Source: Yponomeuta sedellus
Taxonomy: Eukaryota; Arthropoda; Insecta; Lepidoptera; Yponomeutidae
Reading direction: 5' to 3'
DNA: 64,000 nt
Assembly (NCBI GenBank): GCA_934045075.1
Contig: OW203736.1
Span: forward strand, 19,046,805-19,110,804
The notes under the pieces were generated by a model, which searched no databases, was not told the DNA's origin, and saw nothing but the letters and a program-made list of their open reading frames with translations. The position numbers and the translations under genes were made by a program. This document shows, one piece after another, positions 1-10,418 of the stretch (position 1 is its first letter; every line of letters starts with the position of its first letter).

Positions 1-88
1 CGAGACAGCCCTCTTCGTCCGGAGCCGACATCCTGAAGTCGTACAACGCTTTACATAGCGCGGTGGGAACCGGCAGAGGCACTAGCAC
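1..88 (-). CDS. POSH: POSH exon 5 (partial), start of second SH3 domain
   Basis: On the minus strand an acceptor (AG at 90-89) opens an exon in phase 0 whose 29 codons run off the window edge. The translation contains CKALYDF followed by an acidic stretch and GCL, the opening of the second SH3 domain of POSH/SH3RF proteins, in which a KALYDF motif follows a proline-rich linker. In the joined protein this is about residues 174-202. SH3 domains of POSH bind Rac and JNK-pathway kinases (known for the family). The rest of the gene, including the later SH3 domains, lies outside the window. Confidence 0.85.
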   Translation of the reverse strand, partial: MLVPLPVPTALCKALYDFRMSAPDEEGCL

Positions 89-140
89 CTGGAATTAAAA
101 TTAAACACTCTTAATTTATTGTAGCGCTGAAACTTCAGAC

Positions 141-410
141 TTGAAATGAAATGAAATATATTTATTGAGCAGAATAAAACATAACAATGTATAAAGTAAC
201 TCTGAACCCCAAATTAAATTGTATTTTGGGGCACAGTTCTCCATTCGGGTTGAACTTAAATGTATCACAGCAAAGTAATTGTTCCGTAATTAAAATAAAA
301 ATTAACGTGCATACGGCAAACTTAATGAACGTACGTGTTTTACTCAGATTAATGGACCTTGTTAGAAGATGGCTCAGGGAGCAATTCTTGTGGACTGTAG
401 ATTGGATTTG
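141..410 (-). repeat. Probable LINE 3-prime end with TTTCA tail
   Basis: On the minus strand an AATAAA-like motif (about 161-166) is followed by a short TTTCA tandem (142-157), the usual look of a truncated CR1/Jockey-type LINE 3-prime end in moths. No coding remnant was recognised. The rest of this POSH intron (411-1472) is AT-rich; a similar tail with repeated TTGAA lies near 1205-1240. I see nothing else there. Confidence 0.4.
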
Positions 411-1472
411 AAAGTCGAAGCACTGTATGAACCAGATAATTTATTGTAATTCACAACTGACACAACACGCCATGGTGATTCGGTGACACAGAGAAAGAGG
501 TAACCTTTAAGCCAGCTAAAAACTAAAACCGGAAACATGACAATATTGGCATTGACTTGTGTTGCGATAAACTGACCTGAGTTGCCTGAATAAAATAAAT
601 TTATTGATTGAATACGCTTTAGAATATTCGCTAAGACAACAGGTACACTACCATTCTGAAGTAGCGTTTCTTTATTATTTGCAACATTTTTTTTTTGTTC
701 CGGTTCTATTTTATTACTTCTTTTTTTCTTGAATCAAATTGTGTTTATTCAAAGTAACACGCAAACTGCGACTAAATGAATTATACAAGATGTAATAGGT
801 GCCAATTTCAAGATCTAAACGATTTTGGGAGAAAAAGTGGACGAAAACACTGACAGCCTTATTACAGAGGCATTTTATGCTTAGGCCCTTATGAAATCTC
901 CACAGCAGATTATATAATTGGTGTTAATCGAGTGTTTTAAGGAGTCTTGTTATTATAAATAAGTAAGACTAATAGCTTTTTCAAAGTTTGTCTTCAATTA
1001 GCATTAAAAGTTATTAATGGCAATCATGGAATCTTATACGTATACGTGGTACATATCTAAAATATTAGATTTAAGAGGACTTGAGAAAAGATGGTCAGAG
1101 TGGAGTTTTTTTTCCCGCTGCCTTTTTCTCCGCTACACTACGGCCCGAAGGCAGCGGCTTTCACTTTCACGTTACATTGTACTTTGACATTTAGCAAACA
1201 GAATGTAGATTCTTTACGTTGCAATAAATTGAATTGAATTAACAAAGTTTTAATTATTATTCTAAAACCTACAACTATGGGCTTTGCTTCCAGACATATT
1301 TTCAACTAGAAAATTGAAAACCTACCTAGCCACCCAATGCGCAGGTTTCCTTCCAATGTTTTCCTTCAGAGTTAGCTTATAGTGTAGTTGCTAAATCGCA
1401 GATTGCTCGTAGATGCAATTACGAAGATGCAAAGGTTTTTTTCATCTAAATACAGAGATAATAACAATTTAC

Positions 1473-1587
1473 CTTAACAAAGGTGATGGGGAACATGCCG
1501 GTCCTCCCCGCGGTCTCTCCCTGGTACCAGAAGGAGTCCAGTCGCTTCTGCAGGAGTATCGTCTCGCCTTTCTTGAACGAAAGGTCG
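1473..1587 (-). CDS. POSH: POSH exon 4, body of first SH3 domain
   Basis: Minus-strand exon of 115 nt between an acceptor (AG at 1589-1588) and a GTAAAT donor at 1472. It completes the split glycine codon of exon 3 and encodes 38 residues: DLSFKKGE, then DSFWYQGE with the ligand-binding tryptophan, then GMFPITFVK closing the domain. These are the RT-loop, WY and FP signatures of the first SH3 domain of POSH (residues 136-173). The exon ends in phase 0, matching exon 5. A 55-bp minisatellite starts a few bases upstream of its acceptor. Confidence 0.9.
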
Positions 1588-1596
1588 CTGGGGACA

Positions 1597-1969
1597 CGAA
1601 ATATGAACCTGTGAGTTTTGTGTAGCGCTCACTTGTGGTTGGCCAGTGAGACTAAATATAAACCTGTGAGTTTTGTGTAGCGCTCACTTATGGTTGGCCA
1701 GTGAGACGAAATATAAACCTGTGAGTTTTGTGTAGCGCTCACTTGTGGTTGGCCAGTGAGACTAAATATAAACCTGTGAGTTTTGTGTAGCGCTCACTTA
1801 TGGTTGGCCAGTGAGACGAAATATAAACCTGTGAGTTTTGTGTAGCGCTCACTTATGGTTGGCCAGTGAGACGAAATATAAACCTGTGAGTTTTGTGTAG
1901 CGCTCACTTGTGGTTGGCCAGTGAGACGAAATAAAAACCTGTGAGTTTTGTGTAGCGCTCACTTGTGGT
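1597..1969. repeat. 55-bp minisatellite, about 7 copies, next to POSH exon 4 acceptor
   Basis: The phrase cctgtgagttttgtgtagcg recurs at 1608, 1663, 1718, 1773, 1828, 1883 and 1938, an exact 55-base period. Units differ mainly at single positions (acttgtgg/acttatgg, gactaaat/gacgaaat). The most exon-proximal unit overlaps the intron end of POSH exon 4, so the array lies in the last 400 bases of that intron. It has no spacers and is not a CRISPR. Confidence 0.95.
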
Positions 1970-1974
1970 CGTTT

Positions 1975-2240
1975 AACACGATAGGGGTTTATTTTTTGGT
2001 GAAGTATTTATTTTAAGTTTCAAGAAAATTAGACCACACTCTTTATACCTCCCATAAAAATTTTGGCATCCCTTTTCGCCCCCTTAGGGGTTGAATTTCA
2101 AAAAATCCGGTCTTATTCCTTGCCTACATTATATGTAGACCCTCTGAGAAAAAATTCAACTTCCTAGGTCCAACGGCTTGGCCTGGGCGTTGATGAGTGA
2201 GTCAGTCAGTCAGGACTTAGAATTTTATTTATATAGACAG
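1975..2240 (+). repeat. Dispersed repeat with GTCA-rich tail
   Basis: Non-coding sequence ending in tandem TCAG/GTCA (about 2200-2213) and a TATATAGA motif. The look is that of the 3-prime end of a moth retroposon. It directly follows the minisatellite. Family assignment is by eye only. Confidence 0.4.
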
Positions 2241-2255
2241 ATGACTGACACTGAC

Positions 2256-2420
2256 GGGAGCCCACGCGGCGGATAACGCAAACGTAGCCGACCAGGATGG
2301 TGGGACGACCTCACGAAATTTCTGCCGGGGTGGCACCGAATGGCCGGTGGCAGAGAGTGGAGAGCTAAACGAAGCCTTTGCCCAGGAGTGGGACACTAAA
2401 TCGGCTATTAAAAAAAAGAA
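2256..2420 (+). mobile_element. RTE-type LINE 3-prime coding remnant
   Basis: Across frame breaks the plus strand reads RWWDDL, then KFLPGW, then EAFAQEWDTKSA. This is the far C-terminus of RTE/BovB-like LINE ORF2 proteins, which in moths typically ends with a phrase like EAFAQQWD. Related tails lie at 23741-23853, 42905-43125 and 43595-43722. It is strongly truncated. Confidence 0.65.
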
Positions 2421-2559
2421 TTCGTATTACAAAAGTTTGTACTCGTATAAACCAAAAACTCTAAATGGGGCTTTTGAGGTATTGCGCACTTTAGATGTGC
2501 AAAACGCCACTGCTTATGGTAACCGTTTACGAAGAAAAAAATCGTTCTTGGTGTCGACC

Positions 2560-3000
2560 AAAGATGGATAGATAGATAGAAAACACTTTATAGCACAATA
2601 TTGCACTTTATTGAAAACAGAATAGGTTAAGATCCACTGCTTATCCATTTCTTTAATAATCTGTGATCCCAGCCTTTTCTTTCTTCACTGTAAAGTAAAC
2701 GTTTGCATAGTGTCTTATATTCTATCACATCAATCAGTCTACCAACAAACCACACCACGTAAAAAACAGAACTACTAACTGATGAAGATTTATTAACAAC
2801 GCGTGTCTTTACGCAAAATACTAGATCCCAAAACAACCGTACAATTATAAGTCTTACGCGGTTCAACATAAGTGTCATATTATAACGGATGATTGTAGGT
2901 TTCGTGGAAGTTGACTGGCCATAATCGCGAGGAATTTCTGCGTAGTCACGCGAACCAACTAATAAAATGTCACGCACTAGAGATGTACTCAGTTCCACAC
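2560..3000 (-). repeat. Probable LINE 3-prime UTR with TCTA tail
   Basis: On the minus strand the sequence ends in a run of TCTA units (2562-2579) after an A/T-rich segment. A 123-codon open frame here matches nothing I know and is probably untranslated retroelement sequence. Confidence 0.35.
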
Positions 3001-3146
3001 AGAACTGTCAAATGAGTAAACAAAATCATGTGTTAGCCTACTGCATCTGAAGACAATGTCTCAGAACTGCAGCGTCCGATTGGACCCTTCACCCATCAAG
3101 TATTGGTGATGGTGCCACTGGACGCTATAAACATCATTTCATTACA

Positions 3147-3358
3147 GTCTGTTAGCTTTTAGAATATACCTCGCCTACTATCGAATACAGTCGGATATAT
3201 TCGTGTAATAGAAATATCGGAACTAATATGACACTTAATTAAATAAACTTAATAAGAAAAATTTTATACAGAGCAGGAAGTAGTATTACACTCGTGTGCT
3301 TTCTGCGAAAAGCGAAGCCTACTCTAGAGCCCGAGGTATATTCTAAAAGCTAACAGAC
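3147..3358. mobile_element. Foldback MITE with perfect 27-bp terminal inverted repeats
   Basis: Bases 3147-3173 are exactly the reverse complement of 3332-3358; the arm begins gtctgttagcttttagaat. The 158-bp interior is AT-rich and non-coding. No clear target duplication is visible. The structure is that of a non-autonomous DNA transposon or foldback element in POSH intron 3. Confidence 0.75.
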
Positions 3359-5372
3359 TTGACGTAGATGCAAAGGCCATAGACAATTTCAATTCTGCTC
3401 TATAAGCTCACTGCACTGAATTTCCAGTACAATTTCGCCGATGTCTCGTGTTAGACAAGACTACAGCCAATCGTAAGCGAAGTCTTGAATTTAAAATTTT
3501 ATTCTACAAAAAATAACGATAAATAAATGAATTAGAAATGTCATTGGTGCTCGGTTCAAATCAAATTGCGCCACGGTGTCAAATCGTGTCAGCCTTTAGA
3601 GGCAAGTTAGAGACACCACCTTCTTCTTTTCGGTTTATGTAACAATACATAATTATAATTTTTAACATATTTTTGGTTGTATGTTATTATTTTCAGTTGT
3701 TATAATATTTTTTTTTTATTCCCTCTCTCACCTTTTCTTTCTCCACGTGTCTCTATTCTTATGTACCTACCTTTCATCAGATTGGGAAAATGATAAAATG
3801 GGAAAATAATGAAGAAAGAAGGTCAAGATAAAAGTACCCCACAATCGGGTATCCGCTTGATGACGAGAATGAGGCCCGATTCATGCATTTAATTTATTTA
3901 AGCAATACCCGTTCTAACCTTATCATCTCTCCTTTTTTATGAGGCCTATAAACGACCCACTGCAGGGCTCCGGCCTCCTCTCAAAGAGAGCGTACAGGCT
4001 TAATTTTTTATGCGTGCAGACGGATTGGCAATTGCAAGCGCTGAGGTGTGATAACACCTCAGCCACTCAGGTTTCCTCATGATGTTTTCTTCACCGTTAA
4101 CGAGTGGTATTGCTTCAATAACTTCACTTATGTAAAGTACCTAGAAAACAAAATAATTGGTACATGCCCTACCTAGAACCTGTGTTTCTCGCTTCTTTCG
4201 CTTCGCTTCATCCCTGTGCTTGCTCAACATGGTGGTCGATCATATAGATATGTTTTACTGTATCCTGAGCGAGTTCAAGAAGGCCATAGTTCAGATTATA
4301 AGCTAAGGACTTATTTTGTAATGTTTATATTATGTGTAATATTAAGTGTTGTCTTTTTGTTTAAGTTTACTTTAATTTTATGTAACTCTATCACATAAGT
4401 AACTGTAATGATAGATGTTAAGTGGTGATACAAATAAATAAGTAAATAAAAAATAAAGCAAAAAGAAAATAATAATAAAAAAAAAACATCTCGGGAAGAT
4501 TTATCTGGTACAGACTGTGGCTATCGTTATACGCGAGCCAGATCGTACAAAATTGGTGTAGAAAGTACATACGAATACGTACTTATTTAGGTCACGTTTA
4601 CGAGACCGGTGACAGCGCAAGCGTGTCCTCGCTTTGACACCCAGTGTGTAACTGAAACGTTCATTAATAACAACCACATCCACACAACACAATCAGGTGT
4701 CATGGCCCCATACTAGGATATCCTATGACGAGTACATCACAACATAAGACTACAACAATACAAAATAAAAACGGCCGTTTTTGGCGGAAATTGATTTAGG
4801 TCCTAGGTGTTGATCTAAGTTTTAAACTGTCTGTTTGATAAATTAATATTTTTTTGTATAAATTATTAAAAAAACTGTAGGTTCTCAAAATTGTTATCAC
4901 AGATATTAAGATCTTTATGTTTACATAACAAACATAACCTCACGCCTGTATCCCAGAGGGATAGGCAGACCAGGGACACGCGACTTGACGGATCACCTTC
5001 GCTTCATCAACGTTCACAAATTGTTGCATGCACGCACTCCGGTTCCGGGTACTTTTTACCGTCCCCTTACACATCCCCTATTTGGTCGACGTATGTCCGC
5101 CTGGGCCTGACGTCCCTTACCGGGCCTTCCATTCACATTCACAATATATATTCGTTTCGTCAATCGTTCCTCTTTCAGTCCATAACGTTCTCTAACACTT
5201 CTCTAATCATTCTTTTATGTTTGTTTACTTTTTGAAAAAAAAAACCTAGTATTATAAAACAAGTTAGGATTTTTGTTCCATTGGTGGCGCTAGAACTACT
5301 AATGGAACAAACATTATAACTTAAGGCGCCCCAAAGCTCCTAAAGGATATTGTCAGGAATAGGGCGTCTTAC
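3359..5372. other. POSH intron 3 remainder with repeat fragments
   Basis: No gene seen. Recognisable debris: a SINE fragment at about 4060-4190 (minus; shares gatgttttcttcaccgtta with copies near 36400 and 50650); a LINE-like 3-prime end at about 4210-4450 ending in AAATAAATAAG units; and a dispersed repeat at 4928-5000 (cataacctcacgcctgtatc) that is the uninterrupted version of the sequence into which element B inserted at 21236. Confidence 0.5.
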
Positions 5373-5479
5373 CCGGCCTCCTTGGAGATGTAATCGTGCA
5401 CGGCGCGCGCGTGTGGAGGCAGCTGCTTGCCCTCCCCGCTCCTTGCAGCGGCCGCGTGCGCAGACTGCTGGGGCAGGGC
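5373..5479 (-). CDS. POSH: POSH exon 3, linker and start of first SH3
   Basis: Minus-strand exon of 107 nt; acceptor AG at 5481-5480 and GTAAGA donor at 5372. It starts in phase 0 and ends two bases into a codon, which fits exon 4. The translation is an alanine/glutamine-rich linker (about residues 100-121) followed by LPPHARAVHDYISKEAG, where AVHDY is this protein's version of the ALYDY start of an SH3 domain. GC content is far above the surrounding intron, as expected for coding sequence. Confidence 0.88.
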
Positions 5480-5570
5480 CTGCGGTTTAATAAAAAGTTG
5501 ATTTACTTTGATTAAAGGAAAAGAAATATATTTATTTATCGCCGCAAGACATACGAAACAGACCAAAAAT

Positions 5571-5755
5571 ATTATACTATTAATAGAGAACAGGTACGGT
5601 TCGGACAGCGGATTCGGTACCCTCTATGCCATATAGGTTCGTCTGGAAAGTTGTCTGCCGAACACAATAAGTACTATTTCGTGTACGCTAGGTCCGATGG
5701 AACGCCCAATCCGCTGTCCGGACCGTACCAAGTTCGACCGTCTGTTAATAGTATA
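5571..5755. mobile_element. Small inverted-repeat (MITE-like) element
   Basis: Imperfect arms of about 50 bp pair 5571-5617 with 5706-5755; the core match is ggacagcggattcgg against ccaatccgctgtcc, flanked by tatactattaa and its complement. It lies about 90 bp upstream, in transcript sense, of the POSH exon 3 acceptor. Confidence 0.6.
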
Positions 5756-5947
5756 AACAAACACGACAGAATTTCTTTCTTAATGATTTGCTATACTCAT
5801 ACATAGTTATATATTAAACGGGTCAAATTAATAGTGACTACGCACAATAATTGACTGTACTCGCCACTTCAGTAAACCCGAGACCACGGCAACTGTAACG
5901 CTGCCGAAACGTCGGGAAATAAGGTAATTACGTTTTCGTTATATCGT

Positions 5948-6307
5948 TATCAACCCTTGTATGTCCCCACTGCTGGGGCACGTGTCTCTTCCTGCATCGC
6001 AGGAAGGTTAGGCCATACTCCACCACGGGGGCCAAGTCCGGGTTGGTGGAGGATTGTAAGACAGTGGCGGGCCTTACTGTCAGAAGTTATAAAGCCGCCA
6101 ATAAGGCCTCTGACATGGTTTAACGACTGCCATTATATGACAGCCGGCACCAACGGCTTAAAGTGCCTTGCGAAGCACGGAAGCGCTCGGAAAAATGCCA
6201 CTAGCGGTAGTCACGGGACGCTCACCCATCCCGAACCTGACTGCGCCTGTTGTTCCTTAACCAAGTGATTGATTCCAATCACTCGGTTCGCCTAGGCTAC
6301 GGCGCTT
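5948..6307 (+). repeat. R1 dispersed repeat, near complete (about 350 bp)
   Basis: Begins tcaacccttgtatgtcccca and ends near tcactcggttcgcctaggct. Other copies or pieces: 31084-31250, 38890-38985, 39948-40292, 43164-43515, 48118-48560 and 60727-60905 (plus), and 23279-23350, 47757-47856 and 50838-50972 (minus). No coding capacity. It behaves as a SINE-like family; this copy and the one at 39948 are the longest here. Confidence 0.75.
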
Positions 6308-6360
6308 TACAATTACGTTTTACCTAATAAATAATCGCGGTTTGACCCGTTTAATATATA

Positions 6361-6480
6361 ACAATAGAATAGAATAGAAATGGTTTATTTATTACACACA
6401 AAACACAGAATAATTTTAACACAGAATAACCAATCAAAGAAAAACATTATACACTTATAACTAAAAGTTAATACAAAAGC
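6361..6480 (-). repeat. Truncated LINE 3-prime end with TTCTA tail
   Basis: The minus strand reads AATAAATAAACC and then repeated TTCTA units (6363-6380), the same tail type as the large LINE ending at 6648. Probably a severely 5-prime-truncated relative. Confidence 0.5.
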
Positions 6481-7258
6481 GAAACTGTGTGTCGTGGCAA
6501 TAAATGGGTACCTGACTCAGCATTGTGTTACGAGTTTTCCCGTAACGCTGGTATTCTGTCAAGACCCAGGGTGACAGTCACGAGAATCAACAAAACAATA
6601 ACTTTATGCTTACAAACAAAAGACGAAGTGAGATTAAGTAGGTATGTAGAATAGAATAGAATAGAATAGAATAGAATATAATGCATTTATTGACATATTA
6701 AGACAAAGGGTCGAGGCTCAGCATATTGCAACCAAGTCCACGCAGTGATCTTGGCAGCGCTGATTTTCAGCAACGACCCGTAAAAACTAAAACTAAACTT
6801 AAATGTAGGTAAAGGCTGACAAACTTACAATACAAATAGTACCAATAATATAATTTTACAATATACACTACATATTATTACTTATAGTATTATATTTAAT
6901 AATAACTACATACATATTAAACGTTTTATATTATTATACATTACAAATCATAAATAATACCTACTTGCAAAAATAACTTGTAAAATTATAATTATACTTT
7001 TAAATACTATATATCTATAATATAATACAAATGGATATATTGTATCGATTGGAGTAACAAATTGGTTATCTGCCGTTAGTGAGTGTTCGCGTTCCTGTTG
7101 GTAGAGTGAGCGGGCAAATGTGTGTGTTTATGAGTCTGTGTATCTGTGTATGTGTGTGATGTTTGTAGAGTTAGCGGGCAAATGTGTGTGTTTATGTGTG
7201 AGCGTGTGTGTGTATATATATCCTGCATTATGTTCCTTCCCAGTATCCAGGGTAAGCC

Positions 7259-10122
7259 TTACAAGTACAGAGCCTTCTGTTTTTCCAAAAGTACCTTTCG
7301 ATAATGTAATTTAAAGGTTTTTCCGGACATTTTTAGCCTTAGAGGAGGTGGAATGGTATTCCAAATTTTTGCTGTCCTGTACTTGAAACTCCCCCTGAAA
7401 CCTGCGGATCTATGTTTTGGGATCCTTAGAAGATCTGATTCTCTCGCACGGGTATTATAATTAGACCCATCTTTAAACCAACTTAGTTTTTCATACAGAT
7501 ATGCCGGGGATTTATTCCAAATTAATTTGTGTATGAGGCAAGCCAGGTGAAGTTCACGTCTATTTTTCATAGTTAGAGTGCCATGCTCATTTAAGTAAGG
7601 TGTCACATGTTCTCTTCTGGAAATATGGTAACTAAATCTAGCACAAGCGTTTTGCACTCTTTGCACCGCTTTTTCAGTTTTAATCCAAAGACGGGGTCCA
7701 TATACCGCACTACAGTAATTAAAAGGCGACAATATCAGCAGTTCGACAAGCATTTCTCTTATGTTTACGGTCAGATACTTTCTTAAGCCATACAATACTT
7801 TTATTTTATAGAAAGCAGTTCTAATTTTTTCATTTATATGCGTTTCAAATTTCAAATCTTCATCAAATACTAATCCGAGATTTCTAGCTTGTTCTGTTCT
7901 TGGTATTTCTAAACCGTTAATAACAAGCTTTGGATTTTGACGAAGCACTTTCAGGCGTTGTTGTTTCGAGCCTACTAAAAGAAGTTTCGACTTTAGCGGA
8001 TTTAACACCAAACAATTTTGTTCTGCCCAGTTAAAAATTGCTTTCAGATCTATGTTTATGTTATCCATTGCTAGAGCAGTTTCAGCAGCCGAGAAAGGAA
8101 GATAAATTTGGGTATCGTCTGCGTAAAGGTGACATTTGCAATATTCGAGAATATTGGGTAGGTCCGCTGTGTACAAAACGAATAAAATTGGGCTAATTAT
8201 GGATCCCTGTGGGGTGCCTCTGCACATTAGTCTCTGATCAGAAAAGATTCGGTTTCCTTTTTCATCCTCTGTTACCACCATCTGCTTCCGACCACTCAGA
8301 TATGATAAGAACCACTTGCAAGCACCGTCAGAGAATCCATAATATCCCATCTTTGCAATCATTAATTGTATATTGATACAATCGAATGCCCTGGTGAAGT
8401 CCAAAAGCACTAAAGCATTACACAAAGACAAATCAGATGCTGAGAGCAAGTCATCCGTCACCTCTAATTATGCAGTTTCCGTACCGTGTCCACTGCGGAA
8501 ACCGGATTGCGAATTTGGTAATATTTTTTCGTTCGTTATATACGTCGACATTTGGATTTTTATAACCTTCTCTAGTATTTTTGATAATGTTGGTAGTAAG
8601 CTTATGGGACGTAGATCCTTATGTTGCTGTATATTATTATTTTTGGGAATCGGTCTAACAATAGCTAGTTTCCAGCAATCTGGGAATGACCTTTGCTTTA
8701 TAGATTCGTTTATAATGGTGGTAATAATTGGGAGCGTAAAAGGTAATGTTAAAAGAATCATTTTTATGGTAATGTTGTCATGCCCCGATGCATTTGTCTT
8801 TATACTATACAAGTGTTTTTCTATATCAGTCTCAGTCACGCAGTTTAGTTGAAATTCCTTATCGTTATATTTGTTATTATTAAAAAAAGCAATCAGATTC
8901 GGGTCTGCACTTAAGTTTCCCGGTATATTCAAGAAATGTTCGTTAATCTTTTCTGGGCAATTCAATTCTCTAGGTATGTCAGAATCCGGCGAGTTGTTGG
9001 TATGGAAGAGTGATGTTAGTTTTATGTGTTTCCACATCTTTTTTGGGTCGTTCTTATTGCAATTAACATAATATTTGAAATATGCTGTTTTTTCTCTCTC
9101 TATTGTTGCTGAAACCAAATTTCTCAGTGATCTGTAATAGTTACGATCCGTTTCTTTCTTTGTTCTATGAAATTTTTTTTCAGCTTCATCTCGTAGACTC
9201 ATCATAAATTTCACCATGTTGGTAATCCATGGCTTAGGATTAGTGTTTCTAATAGTTTTTTTTTCAGCGGAGCATAAGCATCAAATAGTTCAATTACTAA
9301 AGCATTAAATTTTTCCACCATCCCATCCACGCTGGTCTCATCTAGAACTTTCGTCCATGGCGTAGCATTTAGGCTCTTTTTGAAGTCAGAATTGTAGTCA
9401 CCTAGATTGTGTAGGCTGCGAGTATATATGTATCTTGGTGCTGGTTTAGGTCTAGATATATCGAATTCAACAACAATTAGGGCATGGTCGCTAAGAGAAC
9501 TATTATGATGCACACTAACTTTTTTAATTTTGTCGGACGCGTCGGTTATTACCAAATCTAGTAGGGTATTTGTAGTCTCGGTAATTCGAGTAGCCTCTTG
9601 TACCAATTGCGTCAAGTTATATTGATAGAAAAGGTTATTAAGACTACGCACCCAGCAGGTATTTTGTTCTAAGAAATCAACATTGAAGTCCGTCATCAGG
9701 CAGACATGTTGGCAGTCTCCCACAGCTGTAAGAGAGTCGCTTATAGCATCAATAGCCGTATTCACAGAGATACTTGCAGGTCTATATGCTGTTCCGACTG
9801 CTATACGCATGGTTCCTAAGGTGAGAATCATCCACATCTGTACGAGTGTGGACTCAGGATGTTGTATTACCTTTATGCGAAAACCACGGCGCACATAAAA
9901 GCCCACTCCTCCTCCCCGTCTGCATGGCCTTCCTGTGTGTTTGAGCGAGTAACCGGGGATCTTTGGGGCAATCATTTCCTCTCCATTTTTAATCCATGTT
10001 TCATTTAATGCAAGAATATCCAGCTTATGCCTAATAATAGTAGCATGTAGTTCATCTTTACCAGTGTTGAGAGAGCGCACATTGAGTAGACTCAAACGTA
10101 AATTATTTTTTGACCTAATCAT
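7259..10122 (-). pseudogene. LINE ORF2: endonuclease and reverse transcriptase, two breaks
   Basis: ORF2 supplies the nickase and reverse transcriptase for target-primed retrotransposition. The 10122-9211 segment is an apurinic-type endonuclease: it opens with LLNVRSLNTGKDEL, continues with ALNETWI, and ends with the catalytic SLSDHALIVVEF. The 9217-7259 segment is the reverse transcriptase: LDFTRAFDCI, CRGTPQGSIISPILF and the catalytic YADD. Break 1 is a frameshift in a homopolymer around 9252-9262, between the two domains. Break 2 is a single stop codon at about 8465-8467, just before the fingers/palm motifs. Both RT parts share one frame. Confidence 0.88.
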
Positions 10123-10418
10123 AGATATTGTAAATAAGTTGTTCTATAGATGCATGGTCACATGATGTGTGTGTGCTCGTATTTGAGTGGTGATGAACAT
10201 TTTCGATTAATAAAGAAAACCTTATCGGTGTTAACATTTGTACGAAGATTGATACCATAGATATCCAAAACGGTAAAGAAAGAAACTTTAAAGGGAGCGT
10301 TATATGATTAATAAATATTATATAGACACACTTCTGCAGATCCACCACAAAATTAACATTAGTATTTTTAAATTTGTTGGTTGCCATTAATAACGAGTTT
10401 AATACACCACAGTCTACA

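Noticed and set aside
1597..1969. Regular 55-bp repeats as a CRISPR-like array
   Set aside because: There are no unique spacers; the whole unit is repeated head to tail, and the DNA is eukaryotic. It is a minisatellite.
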